Part shown: positions 1-12,430 of the stretch, in pieces
Numbering within the stretch: position 1 is the stretch's first letter
Layout: every line of letters begins with the position of its first letter
Assembly: GCA_017590115.1 (NCBI GenBank)
Contig: JAGGNK010010226.1
Coordinates: 4,499,732 to 4,563,731 of the forward strand
Direction: 5' to 3'
Length of the DNA stretch: 64,000 nucleotides
DNA from: Montifringilla adamsi
Lineage: Eukaryota > Chordata > Aves > Passeriformes > Passeridae
The notes under the pieces: model-generated
What the model was told of the DNA's origin: nothing
Database searches by the model: none
What the model saw: only the letters and a program-made list of their open reading frames with translations
Position numbers and translations under genes: made by a program

Positions 1-1232
1 GATCACTTCTTCCTTTCAGACCTTCTTCAGTTGTATTTTGTTATAACTAGTTAAATATGTAAGCGAAATAATTGCTAATCTTCAGGTCTGTGCTTTGAAA
101 GAAATGCTACCACAGAGCTTGTTCTGTGAATCTACTCAGCAGGCATTTATTAAACAGAGTAAGTGCAATCTTTCCAGCTCATTTACCTTCATATGACAAT
201 ATGGCACACTTGCAACATAGAAAACACACAGGAAAAAAATGCAGGAAAATAAGTTACTCTCAGCAGCCTGTCAACATAATTTACCTGCTAGAAGAAGGAC
301 CAGGCAATGCCATGCAACTCAATATAACACTCCAACAGTTTCCAGAGGAACAGAATCACCCACGCAAGTCAATTTTTCAGAAATATTATATCAGATTTGG
401 AGTATTGATGCAAGTGGTATTACAGGTCAGTTTATGTCTATTGTCTGCCAAAACTGCTAAAGTTCTGAAATATCTCTAAATCACTCCAAAAGAATAACCC
501 AGAACAAGGAAGAGTTGGCTATTTTGCTTATGATGTTGGTTTATCACAATGTCCTTATTATCTACACAATTATTTCAAACAAACAAAAAAAAAAGGACAA
601 TAGGAAAATAATTAGCAGCATCTAAATATCATTTTATAAAATTCCCTCATAAATGTACTCAACGCTATGAAAACAAACTTTTAATTGGCATGGGCTATTC
701 TGAATGGGGAAAAAATAAAAAACCAAATTTTTTAGTTAGAGAAGGAAAATGCAAGTATATTACTGAGCTTTATCCATATTTTCATTCACTCTTTTTCAAA
801 AGTGAGTGGAGTTTTATGAGAATTTACTCTGTAGCTGTTAAAAAAAGAGTTGGCTAACTTTTTTTCATGTTTCAGCCCTGGTGTTCAAACTATGCTTTGT
901 ATGAACTAAGAAAGTCATTCTTACTTTGCAGTATCTTTGTTTTACCTCTTCAGTATAATTATAGAACTTGTGAGTGGCTTAAAATACACTAGTCATAAAC
1001 CATCCGTCAACTTACAGTTGTTATTGAGATGGAATTGTAATGTTTGCACTTTCAGAATACAAGTGTGATAATTGATATTTTCATTTACATAAAAGCAGAG
1101 CAAAGCTTTTAATAGCATCCTAAGCGCGACTTGAATGGCTCACACAGGTTCACCAGAAGGCAAAATGTAAAGCACAGCTTTATTTTCATTCCTCTCTTTC
1201 TATGGCGACCTGTCAAAACTCAATAGTTTGTT

Positions 1233-1276
1233 AAAAAAAAAAAAAAACAAAACCAACAAAAACCAGAAATAAAAAC
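1233..1276. repeat. A/C-rich low-complexity tract
   Basis: A run of about 15 A is followed by short A-runs separated by C or CC. The same base pattern recurs at 14018-14106, 17302-17370, 23565-23745 and 24037-24200. It may be a degenerate poly(A) tail, but no retroposed body was identified upstream. Confidence 0.75.
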
Positions 1277-2640
1277 CCTGAACTCATTCTCTCTCCCTCT
1301 TTCCTTCATATTTTGCATTTTTTTGTACTTCCACTCTTCTTTAAAGTATTAAAATCTCGCAGGAGGCGTGCCTCCCCTCTTCCCATTCACCAGGAATGCT
1401 GACATGATCAGATGCATTACTGAGGCTGCTCCTGTTCCAGTGTGCACAAACAATTTGTTCTAAATCAGCTTTACAGATACCGCGCATCGAAATTCCTCTC
1501 CCCGTGAAAAGCTTTTAGTTTGAAGCATATCCAAATAGTTGTAATATGATTATTCCACTCTGTGTTTATCTCTGGGTCTCCAGCTGGAGGACCAGGCCTG
1601 TGGTGGTCACAGCCAACATTAGGCTGCAGACAGCTGATCCAGCATCCTCTGTGCCTGCTGCCTTTCCCCTCCTCTTTTCAAGGAAAAGCAAAGTGTGCTA
1701 AAAATATTTGGGTGCTTTGGACAATACCTCTCACTTAGGCTGATATCAATATTCACAGACCAGAACTGCCTAGAGATTACATGTAAAGGCAAAATAATTT
1801 TAATTTAAAAGTAAACCTTCATTTTATCCATTTCAAGAGGGATAAACAGTTCATTTTATTTGCTAACATATACAACCCTACAAAAAACTTTTCTATTAGT
1901 TTCTCAGGGAACAGGTTGTCCTCATCCAAGACATCATCTTTGTGACAGCTTAGCAGAGACAGGATTAATAGATTAAATAAACATCTTCAAGTTTTATGAA
2001 ACCTGTCAATAACTTGTCTTCCAATCACTATTTAATAAAGCTAAAAAAAAAATAAGGGCTGTTATGAGAATTGAGTTAATTTTAAGGTGTTTTCATTTCT
2101 TGTTAGAGCCCAGAAGCTGCTTTGTCTTGAATGTTATAAAGAGAATTTTGAAAGGCAGGAGAGGAGAAGGCTCAGCCTCCACAAGGCAAACAAATACATT
2201 GGTTTGCTATTAAACCATCTCTAGAATAGCATTTCCTGTGCACTTCCTTAGAGCTAAGGCTTAACTGGCAAGCAAATCAAGAGAACTCATCTCTTACAGG
2301 CTACTTGAGTTGAGCAGAAACACCATTTTTCCATTGATCATTATAACACTACCCCCATTCAGACAATGTGATGAAGACCAAAATAAATGGCTGCAAACTT
2401 ACGTCATCTCACCTTTTATATGCTGAAATAATTAATTGTTCTAAAACTATTTGTTAGTCTTCACAATTTGCAGTCGTCAAGTTTTATAAACCACACAAAT
2501 AATTCAAAGTACAGAGCATACCTTTTTTTTTTTTATCTTAACTGGACTCAGGAAAGTGTTACAGCCCTGAGTTCCACAGCAGTTCACAACTATATTGCTT
2601 ATGTACTAAAAGAGACCCCAAATCTTCCAGGTTTGTTCTG

Positions 2641-2680
2641 GGTTTTGTTTGTTTGTTTGTTTAGGGTTGGGTTTTTTTGG
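2641..2680. repeat. T/G-rich low-complexity tract with (GTTT)n
   Basis: Several GTTT units are followed by GGGTTGGG and a T run. This is the opposite-strand form of the A/C-rich tracts seen elsewhere in the window. Confidence 0.75.
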
Positions 2681-4319
2681 TCCAGGTAGACGACTGACAC
2701 TGAATCATCATATTTTATTACAAGTCTACACAAGTTTAGTCTGTGGAAGAACTCCACAGAAAAACACTTTTCAAAACAGGCTATGATAATCTGAAATAAA
2801 GAGATCCACAGAGTAATCTATATTAGAGGCCAAAAAAAGAGGAAACTCTTGGACCAAATTCTAGCATTGTCCTTTTTACTGTGTAGCTCATTTTCCTTTA
2901 ATTTGCTGATTTAATTAAAATTTTTAGGCAGTATATTTTATTGTAGAACATTCCCTCATGCAGGCAGCCTGAAAGCAATGTGGTGCCAGATACATGCATT
3001 GACCTCCTTCCCACAAACTTCTCCTCCCCCAGAAAATTCAGCTCTTTGCAAAAGCCAATGCAATCAAAAATTGACATCTGTGCTTCTCACCTCTAGTCCT
3101 CGCACAATTAGAAAAGAAATTAATTGAAAACTGTTTCTTATAGATGAACAATGAATAGCAAAAGCTCTTCTTCATCTAGCTCATTTCATATTGAAGATGG
3201 GCACAGAAAATATGAGACAAGTCACTCAACTATTCCTAATTAGTCTACCCTACAAAAACACACAGTGGAAGTATTTTCCCCTGCCTACAATTGGAAGAAA
3301 TGATGAAAGATGAGAGGAATACCCTGTAAAACTCAATCTATCAATATTAAGTCCTTGCAGGATAAGTATCGGTGTTCTTGTATATGTTCTGGAAGTATGT
3401 ATGGAAAGTATTACAAGCCATCTATACTCTTGTGTTTATTTGTTTCCAACTTCAGAGCTTTATTTGTGCTTCACTTCTGGAATTTAACCTCAGAGCTCCT
3501 TAGAAGAAAGAATTTGCATTTCCCTTTCAGGTCTCATGTTTTTGTCCCAACTGGGAGACCCAACAGATGTAGAATTTTTCTTTTTAATGCATTCTCTAAT
3601 GACTCATTTTTAAAGTGACTGAAACACTATCTCTAATTATAGCTGCAATATGTTCCTCAGCGAATTTCACATCCCGTCTAAGCATCACATTATGTTCTCC
3701 CAATAATTATAGCCTTTCTTTCATCCTTTTTTTGCTTTTATTTAAAGCCAGTCAAAACTTAAATACAGTCTTTAACTTCATTACCTAAAGCTTCTCCCCC
3801 ATACTAGATGCTCTTTGGATGTTCAGGACTAGTTGCTGTTTAAGAGCACCTTATAAAACTTTCAACATGTTGATTCCTTCCGTGGTGGATACATGTTGTA
3901 CTTCAGTCTGAACTTCCAAACTCAAAGTTTTAACTTGATTCTGAAGGCTCCTTGCCAGTAAATTAAATATAATTTACATATATCTCCATGAAAGGATGTA
4001 TTTTAAAAATAAATAGGTATGAACAAATTAATTGTATTCCTTTGTCATAAATATCCTTTTCTCTCATCAAGAGAAAAGAAAGATGACTGCGTCAAGACAG
4101 ATCACTGCCAGTAAGTTAAGTTGCTATAGTAAATAAGTTGCTTTTGGCAGCAGATAACTTCACAGAGTACATTCCTTTGCTTGGTCCCTTATACATGAAC
4201 ACACAAACCCTTCTCAGTGTCAGAGAGACAGCTGGGAGGCCAACCCCAGCTGTTTATTCAGAAGTGGAACAAGTCAGGGATGCACCACCGACTTTTAAGA
4301 CAGAAAGTCCTTCAAGGAA

Positions 4320-4350
4320 TTTTTTTTCTTTTTTTTTTTTTCTTTTGTTT
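4320..4350. repeat. Poly(T) tract
   Basis: A nearly pure T run with two C interruptions. Lysine-rich or phenylalanine-rich frames crossing it are artefacts of the tract. Confidence 0.85.
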
Positions 4351-4899
4351 CAAGGCCTGTGTAACAAATCCTGTTGACTGTCTGCACACAGCAGGCACTG
4401 TACTCCTGGCTGTGGTCTGAATTTCGCACCTGCCTTTGACACCAGTAAGTGCCAATGGTCTTGCGCATTTTTCAGCTGATTGTTGTCTTAAGTTTAGCAA
4501 TTCTTGTGGATCCAATAATGCCACTATTTACCAGAGCTGATGGATTCTTGGGAGTCTCTCACATGTTCTCCCTCAGCACAAAACTCCCTTCTCTTTGGCC
4601 TTGTTTCCCAGTACTTTTTTTTTCAGATATGTAGGTATCAATAAAAGATATTGACATGAACTGGTACAAGGGCACTTTCACATTTTCTTCTTACAAGGAT
4701 CTCAAAAACTCTGAGCTTACTACATCTTGTTTTGATATATTTCTTCACTGTGATGGCAGTGTATCTAAAGACTCATTTAAAATGAAAAGGCATTGAAATA
4801 GTGCAAATATTGAAGTGGGCATATTTAGTTTGCAGATGATGTATTGATTCTCTCTGAAGGATTATGGTCTTTCCAGTACACTTCAAAGAACAAGAATTT

Positions 4900-4978
4900 G
4901 TATTTTTTTTTTTTTATTTTTATCTTTCATTTTTCTCCAATTTCCCATTTCCTGTTTTTTTTTTTTTTTTCCCTTTAA
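4900..4978. repeat. Pyrimidine (T/C) tract
   Basis: Two long T runs (about 13 and 16 bases) are joined by a TTTC/CCAA-rich linker. Low complexity; no function is claimed. Confidence 0.8.
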
Positions 4979-5060
4979 GTAAGGGAGTAGAATAGATGCA
5001 GAAAGCCCCAATTATTATATTGTTGGAATATCTCTCACTTCCTAACTGCAAGGAAAACAG

Positions 5061-5083
5061 TCAAGAGAAGCATCTTCTCTTGA
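5061..5083. repeat. Perfect 10-bp inverted repeat, 3-base loop
   Basis: TCAAGAGAAG at 5061-5070 and its exact reverse complement CTTCTCTTGA at 5074-5083 flank the trinucleotide CAT. The hairpin ends 18 bases before a CR1 3' tail. The pairing is directly visible. Any role, for example as a remnant of CR1 3' structure, is speculation. Confidence 0.85.
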
Positions 5084-5101
5084 GAGAAGCACCTGGGCAT
5101 T

Positions 5102-5160
5102 GGACAAGGTGACCTGTAAAGGTTTCTTTCAAACCAAACACAGATCTATGATTCTATGAC
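5102..5160 (+). mobile_element. CR1 LINE 3'-end fragment
   Basis: The segment reads like the end of an avian CR1 3' UTR: a GACCT-TAAAGGT-like core, a C/A-rich CAAACCAAA stretch, and a terminal pair of ATTCTATGA-type units (TCTATGATTCTATGAC). Only about 60 bases are recognisable, so this is a severely 5'-truncated copy, which is the norm for CR1. CR1 ends in short microsatellite-like repeats, not poly(A), and that is what is seen here. Confidence 0.8.
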
Positions 5161-7739
5161 TTTCATTGATTGCACACTTAGGTGTCCATACTGCACATAA
5201 TATTACTAATTACTGCTGGAATTCAGCACTCTGTGCCTCAAAACATCAAAAGGCCAGTCCCAAGCTCAGATAGCCTAAGATTCCTCCAGTAATAATTTTT
5301 TTTTTCTCATTTTGGTTCAGTTGCTTTCAGGAAATACAAACATATTCCCTCACTTTTGAAGTCAGTTATACACATTTTAATGCTACTTCTCCAGGGCAAG
5401 GACAATAGAGTTGTGACTAGACTTCAACCTGGACTCAACTAATTGAGACAGACAATAAATACATCTTTCTTGCAAGTATTAAAAAAACCCAAAACAGCTA
5501 GTCTCAGATATATGAATCTGTTCCTTGATTGAGCTGCTGATCTTTAGGTTCTTTGCCATCTATTTATCCAGGATGTTATGTCTGTCTTTGCTTGCCCTTG
5601 TGTTAACATATCAGATGCGAAGTTTTTGAAGGATGTCATGCTGATTTAGTACAACCATAATGCATCCTCTTGCTGGACATCCTCTAATGAGAGCTAATTA
5701 TAAGCTGTCTGATAAATGAGAAAATTTATTCCTGAGCAGTAAAGTCACAAATTAAAAATAAGAGTGGAATCAGTTAAGAGAGCTAACAGTTGCACTCATC
5801 CAGTCCATCAGAGGAAACTTCATAAGGATGGCATGAAAATATTTCTGTCTGTCAATGCCAACAGGAAAACACTTTCATTGACAAGAGAAGCATGGAGCGC
5901 TGAGCTCTCAAGACAGCTGCCATCCACCATTAGCAGCAGAAAGGGAGGTAAAAGAAAAAAGGTTTGTGAAAAGACAAGTTATAATGTTAAAATAAAACTT
6001 CAGTTGCAGAACTTATGGCATGTTGAATGTGCATCACCGATCTTCTGATTGCAGTCACAAAACAGGCTCCATGGAGAACCTGCCTGGGCACATCCATGCT
6101 TATTAAAAGTTGCCATCCCAAAGCTGTGACATCCTATAAGGGATGTACTTAGAATTAGCTCAGAATCGCTTCCCAGATATCTGATTTTTTATTTGTTTCA
6201 AATTCAGGATAAAGTCTGTCCTTCTGAATAACAGGGATCCAGGCCTCAGATCTCACTCCTACACTAACAGTACATGCCACCCCACAGTTTGTATCAGGAA
6301 AACACTAATGAAGAAAACACCCATTTTCAGTATTAATTTCCAAAGACAACATTTCAGAAAAGACCAGAAGCATTCTGTGGGTTTTATTACATGTAGAATT
6401 TAAAGATAATTGTTTCCACTTACAGATGGGATTTAAATGTTAACAGCTGCGCATAGCCAGTTCAGATTGTGTGCATTTTCTCTAAGAACCTATATAATTG
6501 TTCACACTTTTTCTTTAGTATTATTAAAGAAGACTGGATGGCTTGGGTAGTGACAATAAATACAAACTGCAGGTCACAAAATCAGATGGTAGTAAAAATG
6601 ATACATAAATGGGAATTGAGATACATGAGCATCTGTGAGAAATTATTCTGACTTAAATATGCATAATAAAACTGTGTCTGGTTAAGCTCCAGGTTGGCAG
6701 GATGAAAAAGATATTACCAGCCAGGGCACTTGCCACACTTTCAAACCTTTTCAGTCCCTAATGCTGGAAGGCCAAATGGAAACTCTGCAACAGATACAGG
6801 ACTAGAATTTCTCAGTGTGTCTTTTCACCCTTCAGAGTAGCTGAACATGTCTTTACTGCAGAGCCTGTAACTAGCACAAAGTAGAGGGTTAAAGCATCTG
6901 TACATATATATAAACACACACAGAGAATATATTTAAAATAAAATCTACAGTTCTTTATAGTCATCAATAGCACATACATAATGAGAGATGCAGTGTTGAC
7001 AACTTAAAAAGTGCTTTTAAAATCCTTTTTGCCATTCATGTAAATAATTAGGTTTTCTCTTTGATCTATTTTTGAGGCTCTTCCCTTTTCTTTACAGAAT
7101 GGAAGATTCAGATTCAAAATAGGGCATAAAAATTACGTGTTGTTCACTAAAATAAAGATTTACACTGCATACATACCTTGAGTAAGCTTGAAAACAGAGA
7201 TATTGAAGCCAAATAGAAATGATATTTGACTGGCTACAAGTTGTTATTTATCTCCATGAGATTAAAGAACTGTGATATAGAGGAAACAAGTTCTCAAATA
7301 AGCAAACCAGGAGGGGAAGAAATGGCATCATAGAAATGAAGAGCTGTGACTGCAGTTTCTTACAGCTGCTATGAAGGAACAAGGGACATGAGTTTTAAAA
7401 CCATACAAAAATACATTTTTACTATAGTAATAAAAGCATTGGAATTAAAGTAATAATCCTGTTTAATTAATTCCATCTGGATCAAACATTCTTAAATCAG
7501 CCATTCAAAGCTTTCCTTATAACTCACCATTTCTTGAAGAACTAGAGGTAGGAGAAGCAAAGCAGCTGGGCAGAATCATCTGGAAAAAGAAACTTTAGAG
7601 CAAGCTATGCTACATGAAAAGAAATACTTCTGTCTAGTCATATGCATAATTCTTAACCATTTTGGATCATGGAATAATGACCTGTTGAGAGAAGTATTCT
7701 CTTTTATATTTCATGTTGTTTTTTTAAAACTCATAATCC
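5161..7739. other. Unique non-coding DNA, no gene seen
   Basis: No coding, RNA-gene or strong repeat signal. An open frame at 5764-6048 (94 codons) shows no recognisable domain. A short TA/CA dinucleotide stretch lies near 6902-6921. Confidence 0.55.
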
Positions 7740-8345
7740 CCAAACTCTTACCGGGTCCATTCAGCAGTCTGGTGCCTTCTCTCTTGAGCTTCCATCCTGT
7801 TGTGGGTTGCTCCTGTCTGGAGACTGGGGGTCTCCCCCAGCCACTCTGTCACTCCCCTCAGCTGGCCAGAGGAGAGAAAACATGGCAAAAGTCTCGTGGG
7901 TCGAGCAAGGCAGGGAGAGATCCTTCACCAATTCCTGTCATGGGCAAAGCAGATTTGAATTGGGGAAATTAGTTTATTACACACCAAAATCAGAGCATGG
8001 TAACGGGAAAGAACACCAAATCTTAAAACACCTTCCCCCCACCCCTCCCTTTTTTCCAGGCTCAACTTCCTGATTTTTGCACCCCCACGGTGGTGCAGGG
8101 CGATGAGGAGTGGGAACTGAAGTTTGTCCATCACACCTTGTCTCCGCTGCTCCTTTCTCATCAGGGGTAGGACTCCTCACACTGTCCCCTGCTCCGTTTG
8201 GGCTCCCTCCCCTGGGAGACAATTCTCCATTAACTTCTCCTACAGCTCCATAGTCCCCCATGGAGTCACAAGTCCTGACAGAAACCTGCTCCAGCATGGG
8301 CTTCTCTCTCCACAAGTCTGTAGGATCCCTGCCAGGAGTCAAGAT
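7740..8345. mobile_element. Avian endogenous-retrovirus-derived repeat block
   Basis: About 600 bases stand out from the AT-rich surroundings by being C-rich. They carry phrases I recognise from a dispersed avian ERV repeat (ERVL-like): a CTCCTGTCTGGAGACTGGGG segment, a CCTTCCCCCCACCCCTCCC run, and repeated ACCTGCTCCAGCATGGGCTT / CCATGGAGTCACAAGTCC-type units. Both ends stop abruptly in unique DNA. The longest frames (about 120 codons in both directions) have no intact retroviral domain, so the block is non-functional. Orientation relative to the parent element is uncertain; it may be antisense. Family assignment is from memory of the repeat, not from a search. Confidence 0.6.
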
Positions 8346-10660
8346 AAGTCATGCAAAGCACTTTTATTGTACACAGATTTTCAGCAGAGTTAAAGTATCC
8401 ATTAAATGCCCAGCAACCTTTATCATATCATGGCCTTTAAAATACCCATCAGGAAAGAAAAAGGCCTTGAATGTTACTTGGCACTTCAAACATGTCAGTA
8501 ATTAAAGATATTCAATAAATAGAGCCTGAGGTCAGCAACACTAATATGAAATACTGGGAAGGAGAATAAGTAAAAGCTTTTAAGTAAGGCAAATGAGTTT
8601 TTATTATTATTCATCTTTAGAATTCTCTCCATTGTGTATCACATCTTATCTTCCTTGCAGGGATCTTGTTGTCATCATGAGTGGGGTGTTTTGCACCTAT
8701 GTGCACACACCAGAGGATGCATAAAAGGGCACAAAAGATATGGTAGTGATAAAAATAGTGTATCTTTTGAAATACAAATCAGATTACTTTGGAGGTCCTA
8801 GGTTATATTCATTTTCTTTCATAAACGTCTATTAAAAAAACAAAATATAGTATTCATAATGGCAGGGCAGAAGCACTTTCAAGTTGATTATGATAGAAAA
8901 AATAACCAGTATAAAAGAATGGCTTTGCCTGCTAACTACTACTATGGACCATGATTGCAAGTTCGAAAATTCCTTATTTCATGTACACACCCTAGAAGAC
9001 ATTGGAGGTACTGTGTGCATAGGAGATTTTTTCTAACTTTTTCAATGGGTAATTGATTTAAACATTAAAAAAAAAATCTTATTGTATAGGAACAAACTGA
9101 AAAAAAAGGTTAGAAGACAAAAAATCCCATGTGTCAAAATTGTTCAACAGCAGGAGCTCAGAAGGGAAATTGCAGTACTCAAGTCTCTTCATACCAGCCA
9201 ATGGGACAGAATTGCAGAAGACATAGAGATGCTATCAAGCACTGATTGTGCCATTTAAAAAAAGGCTGGAAAATATTGAGAACTAGTCATAAGGAGCTCA
9301 GATAGAGATGGCAATGTGGAAAAAGGAAGGCAAGGCACTTAAGAACAGAAGATAAACAGGGCAGAAAATGGAATAACCTATCAAAATGATTACTCAATAA
9401 TGGCAATTAAACTTTCAATGAGATGAGACTGTGCCACTAAATTAGGAGCAGAGCAGCAGCTAATAAATTCTAAACTGTGTGCTGTCCGAGTAGCTGAGCT
9501 ATTTGATACATTTCTCCACAATGACAATTAGAGTTATTGTAGCTGGCAGCATAACTGAAAAAAAGTCCAAGATCCCAAGCTTACACGTGATCAGGTCACA
9601 AACCTTAAATTTCAGTCCACAGAACCTGCATGGCCAGGATGCCCTAAGGGCAGACCTTCAGCTGGTCTGAGGGATGCAATGCAACTTACAGCCACAGAAG
9701 GTGTTGATTATAGGAGAGAGATAATCCAGAAAGGATCTATTGCACCAGAGGGGGATTTTCTTGGAAACCACAGATGTCTGTGCTCATCAGAAGCAAACAG
9801 TCTAATAGCTTTCATAACTGCTTTCATAACTATGAACACCACCCACTAGAAATCACACTCCACAAGCTTTCCAAGAACCCAGGGAAAATTCTCAGAAAAC
9901 TTTTTAGTAATTCTCTCACTGTTGTGCACTAGATTTAGTCAGCCATAGTCTTGTTCTCTTTTCCTGCCCCATCACACTTAAAGTCAAAAATCTCTGCATT
10001 ATGATCCGTGATAATTAGGAATTAGAAAAAGTCTACATTTTAATCACATCTCCTATAATTTCCTGACTCATTTTAAGTTATTTATAATCTTCTGAAAGGT
10101 TTTGTGGTAAGCAATGAATTTGAGAGAAGTTAAAAGCAAAAACTACACATAGCTGAATCTGAATCACAAAGGTTATCCACATTTGTTTTTGATTGCAAGT
10201 ACAATTGCAGTTCAGTTTCTCTCTGCTCAATCACCAAGTTACATGAATGGACTGACACTTTTTTTAGGAATTTATATTGTTAGATGACTCATGGAAAGAG
10301 GACAGTCGATTATGTTGCAGCTACTGATGGAAAATAACAAAAAAGTGTTAATATAAATAATGCTATTTTGAATGTATTGTCTTTGTATCTGCATATAAAA
10401 CAAATTTTCTGCAAGTAAAGGCAAACCTACTTGCTTTTATGTGTTTTTTTAGAAACATCATGCAACTCGATCCAACAATGATTAGAATCTGCCATTGAAA
10501 AGCTTTTGGTAAAAATGTAAAATTACAAGTTCAGTAAGGACCATGCTGATGTCCTATTTATACTTGGTTCCCTTGTGTCTTTATTTTGGGCATGAAACAT
10601 CAAAAAAAATCTATCTGCCTAATCTGATGTTTAAAAATGCTCACTTGTATGAGATCAGCA
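8346..10660. other. Unique AT-rich non-coding DNA
   Basis: No gene seen. The block contains short A-runs (9065-9077, 9101-9107) and a small direct repeat of a TTTCATAACT unit near 9808-9830. Nothing else is recognisable. Confidence 0.55.
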
Positions 10661-10706
10661 TTTTTTTTTTCCCTTTTATGTCACACGGTGTGGGGAAAAA
10701 AAAAAA
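10661..10706. repeat. Imperfect hairpin: T10CCC ... CACAC/GTGTG ... GGGGA11
   Basis: A T10-CCC arm (10661-10673) is mirrored by a GGGG-A11 arm (10692-10706). Between them an inner CACAC/GTGTG pair closes on one base. It is an extended inverted repeat visible by eye; the transcript would fold into a long stem with an internal bulge. Function unknown. Confidence 0.7.
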
Positions 10707-10950
10707 GAAATCCTTTAGTTAGCATGATGCTCTGAAAAGTCTCAGAACAATATTTTAATCATATTGTGAAGAAACTAGTTTGAATCTTTAATGCATTTTG
10801 AAGTCTTCTAACCTGGCTTTATAAACCAGGTTATAAACCCAAGACTAACAATGCTGTAATGCACATAAATTGTGATCTTAAAATATCTTTTCTTTTTTTC
10901 CTCTAAAGTTTGTCTAAACACCATTCAAGTAAGTTATAGTATAAAAGTGA

Positions 10951-11022
10951 AGTATACTAGTCATATATAGTCTTATACTAGTCACTTATACTTACACCTA
11001 CAAGTGACTTATACTAGTCACT
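10951..11022. repeat. Cluster of direct and inverted TATACTAGTCACTT units
   Basis: The unit TATACTAGTCA occurs three times (from 10953, about 10975 and about 11010). The last two copies extend to GTCACTT. GTCACTT at 10981 pairs with AAGTGAC at 11002, and AGTGACT pairs with AGTCACT inside the last copy. This forms a compact nest of direct and inverted repeats in about 70 bases. Confidence 0.75.
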
Positions 11023-12390
11023 TTAAACCAGAATAAGAAATTGGGTCTTCCTTCTCTGCTCAGATTTCTCCTTTAATTATTTATACCAAATGCAAGAAAT
11101 GACACTGGCAATCACTGGCAATTTCCTTTCTTTCAGAGAAAACAACAATAAAAAGAACAACCCTTCAAAATCAACCAACCAACCAAATATAAATCCTCAT
11201 CCCATTACAGTCAAATGTCATAACTAGACACATGTATCTTAGAATTTTGGGGGGGGTTAGACTGTTGACTTATGAGAAATCACTTGTAACTAACTCCGTA
11301 AATATTTCTTTTGAGTCTAGGTAACTCATTTCATAGGGTCATATCACCTGAGTTTGTTATACCACTCTTTAGTCCAGAAAGGAGAGGATAATTTAACCCC
11401 CAATACTTATCGCACAAACTATTTTTCTGAATGTGTTTGCCATTTATTAAACTCTGCAATGAACCCTAAGAAATACAAGTAATTTTGCCATTTAAGAAAT
11501 GAAGGCTGTAGAGGGCAATCTTTTTTCCCTTTATTGAACACACAGCACTGGACTGGTCTGATGGAAATCAGAAACTGTTCTTCATGAGTGGGAGTTAACC
11601 CAGCTGACAAAGGGTCAGCTGCATTTTAATATTTTGATATTTGTGAACAGTAGGCATGCTGGTGAAAAATCCCAGATTTTTTTTGGCTTTTAAACAGTCT
11701 GTTTATACCATTCCATTTAAAGCAGTTTCCTCTTGTTGAGACTTAACAAGGATTGTCAATGCAGCTCATCTTCCCTAGAGATGTCCAACTTTCATTCTAG
11801 CAGAACTTTTTTCTCTCTGACTGCACTTGAATAGACTGAAGTAGGGCAGATTTAATACTCTGCCTCATCAAACTCAAAAAGAATCCCAAAACCCAAGCAA
11901 GATGCCCAGGCATCCACCCACAGCAACTACATTCCCAAATTGGTTTATGTCTCTTCTGTGGAATGTGCATTGCAAGACTGAATTTCATTGAAGACCTGTA
12001 GTTTCTCTCTAGCACTATCACATTTGTGATCTGCATCTGCAAGGAATAATCACCCTGTACTTCTATTTTTAGTGAAAATACCTACAGTGCTTTGCAGTTT
12101 TCAGTCAGACCTATAGAGTAGCAGCCATGATCTTCCCCTTTCTCCATGTCCCATGATATTTGCTGTGCTTGCTGTGATAACCCTGCTAGACAATTTGTTA
12201 TTTTTCTCACAGAAAATCTCCAGGGCAATGCCAGATTACACTGACATTACCCTGATACCAGATTATCAGCTTCCAACCACTTCCCAATTTCTTGTCCTTA
12301 ACAGACCATTTCTTTCCTGTTCCTATCATGTGGCGCAAGTAACTTCTGCTTTTCTTCAGGAAAGGTGAGGCTGATGAAGCTGACAGACTG
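11023..12390. other. Unique non-coding DNA, no gene seen
   Basis: Contains a short (CCAA)n-like stretch at 11170-11187 and a G8 run near 11250. The remaining sequence is single-copy in appearance with no supported coding potential. Confidence 0.5.
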
Positions 12391-12397
12391 AAAAAAG

Positions 12398-12428
<31 letters not shown>
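12391..12428. repeat. Poly(A) tract (about 38 bases)
   Basis: Almost pure A with one G near the start. Upstream sequence shows no recognisable retrogene, so calling it a retroposition tail would be a guess. Confidence 0.9.

Positions 12429-12430
<2 letters not shown>

Larger units (their letters stand above)
1..5060. other. Unique AT-rich non-coding DNA, no gene seen
   Basis: No open frame here has recognisable protein similarity, codon bias or plausible splice context; the frames are short and overlap in several phases. The block holds an A/C-rich tract (1233-1276), a T/G-rich tract (2641-2680) and poly(T)/pyrimidine tracts (4320-4350, 4900-4978). The rest looks single-copy. It could be intergenic or intronic. 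Confidence 0.6.
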
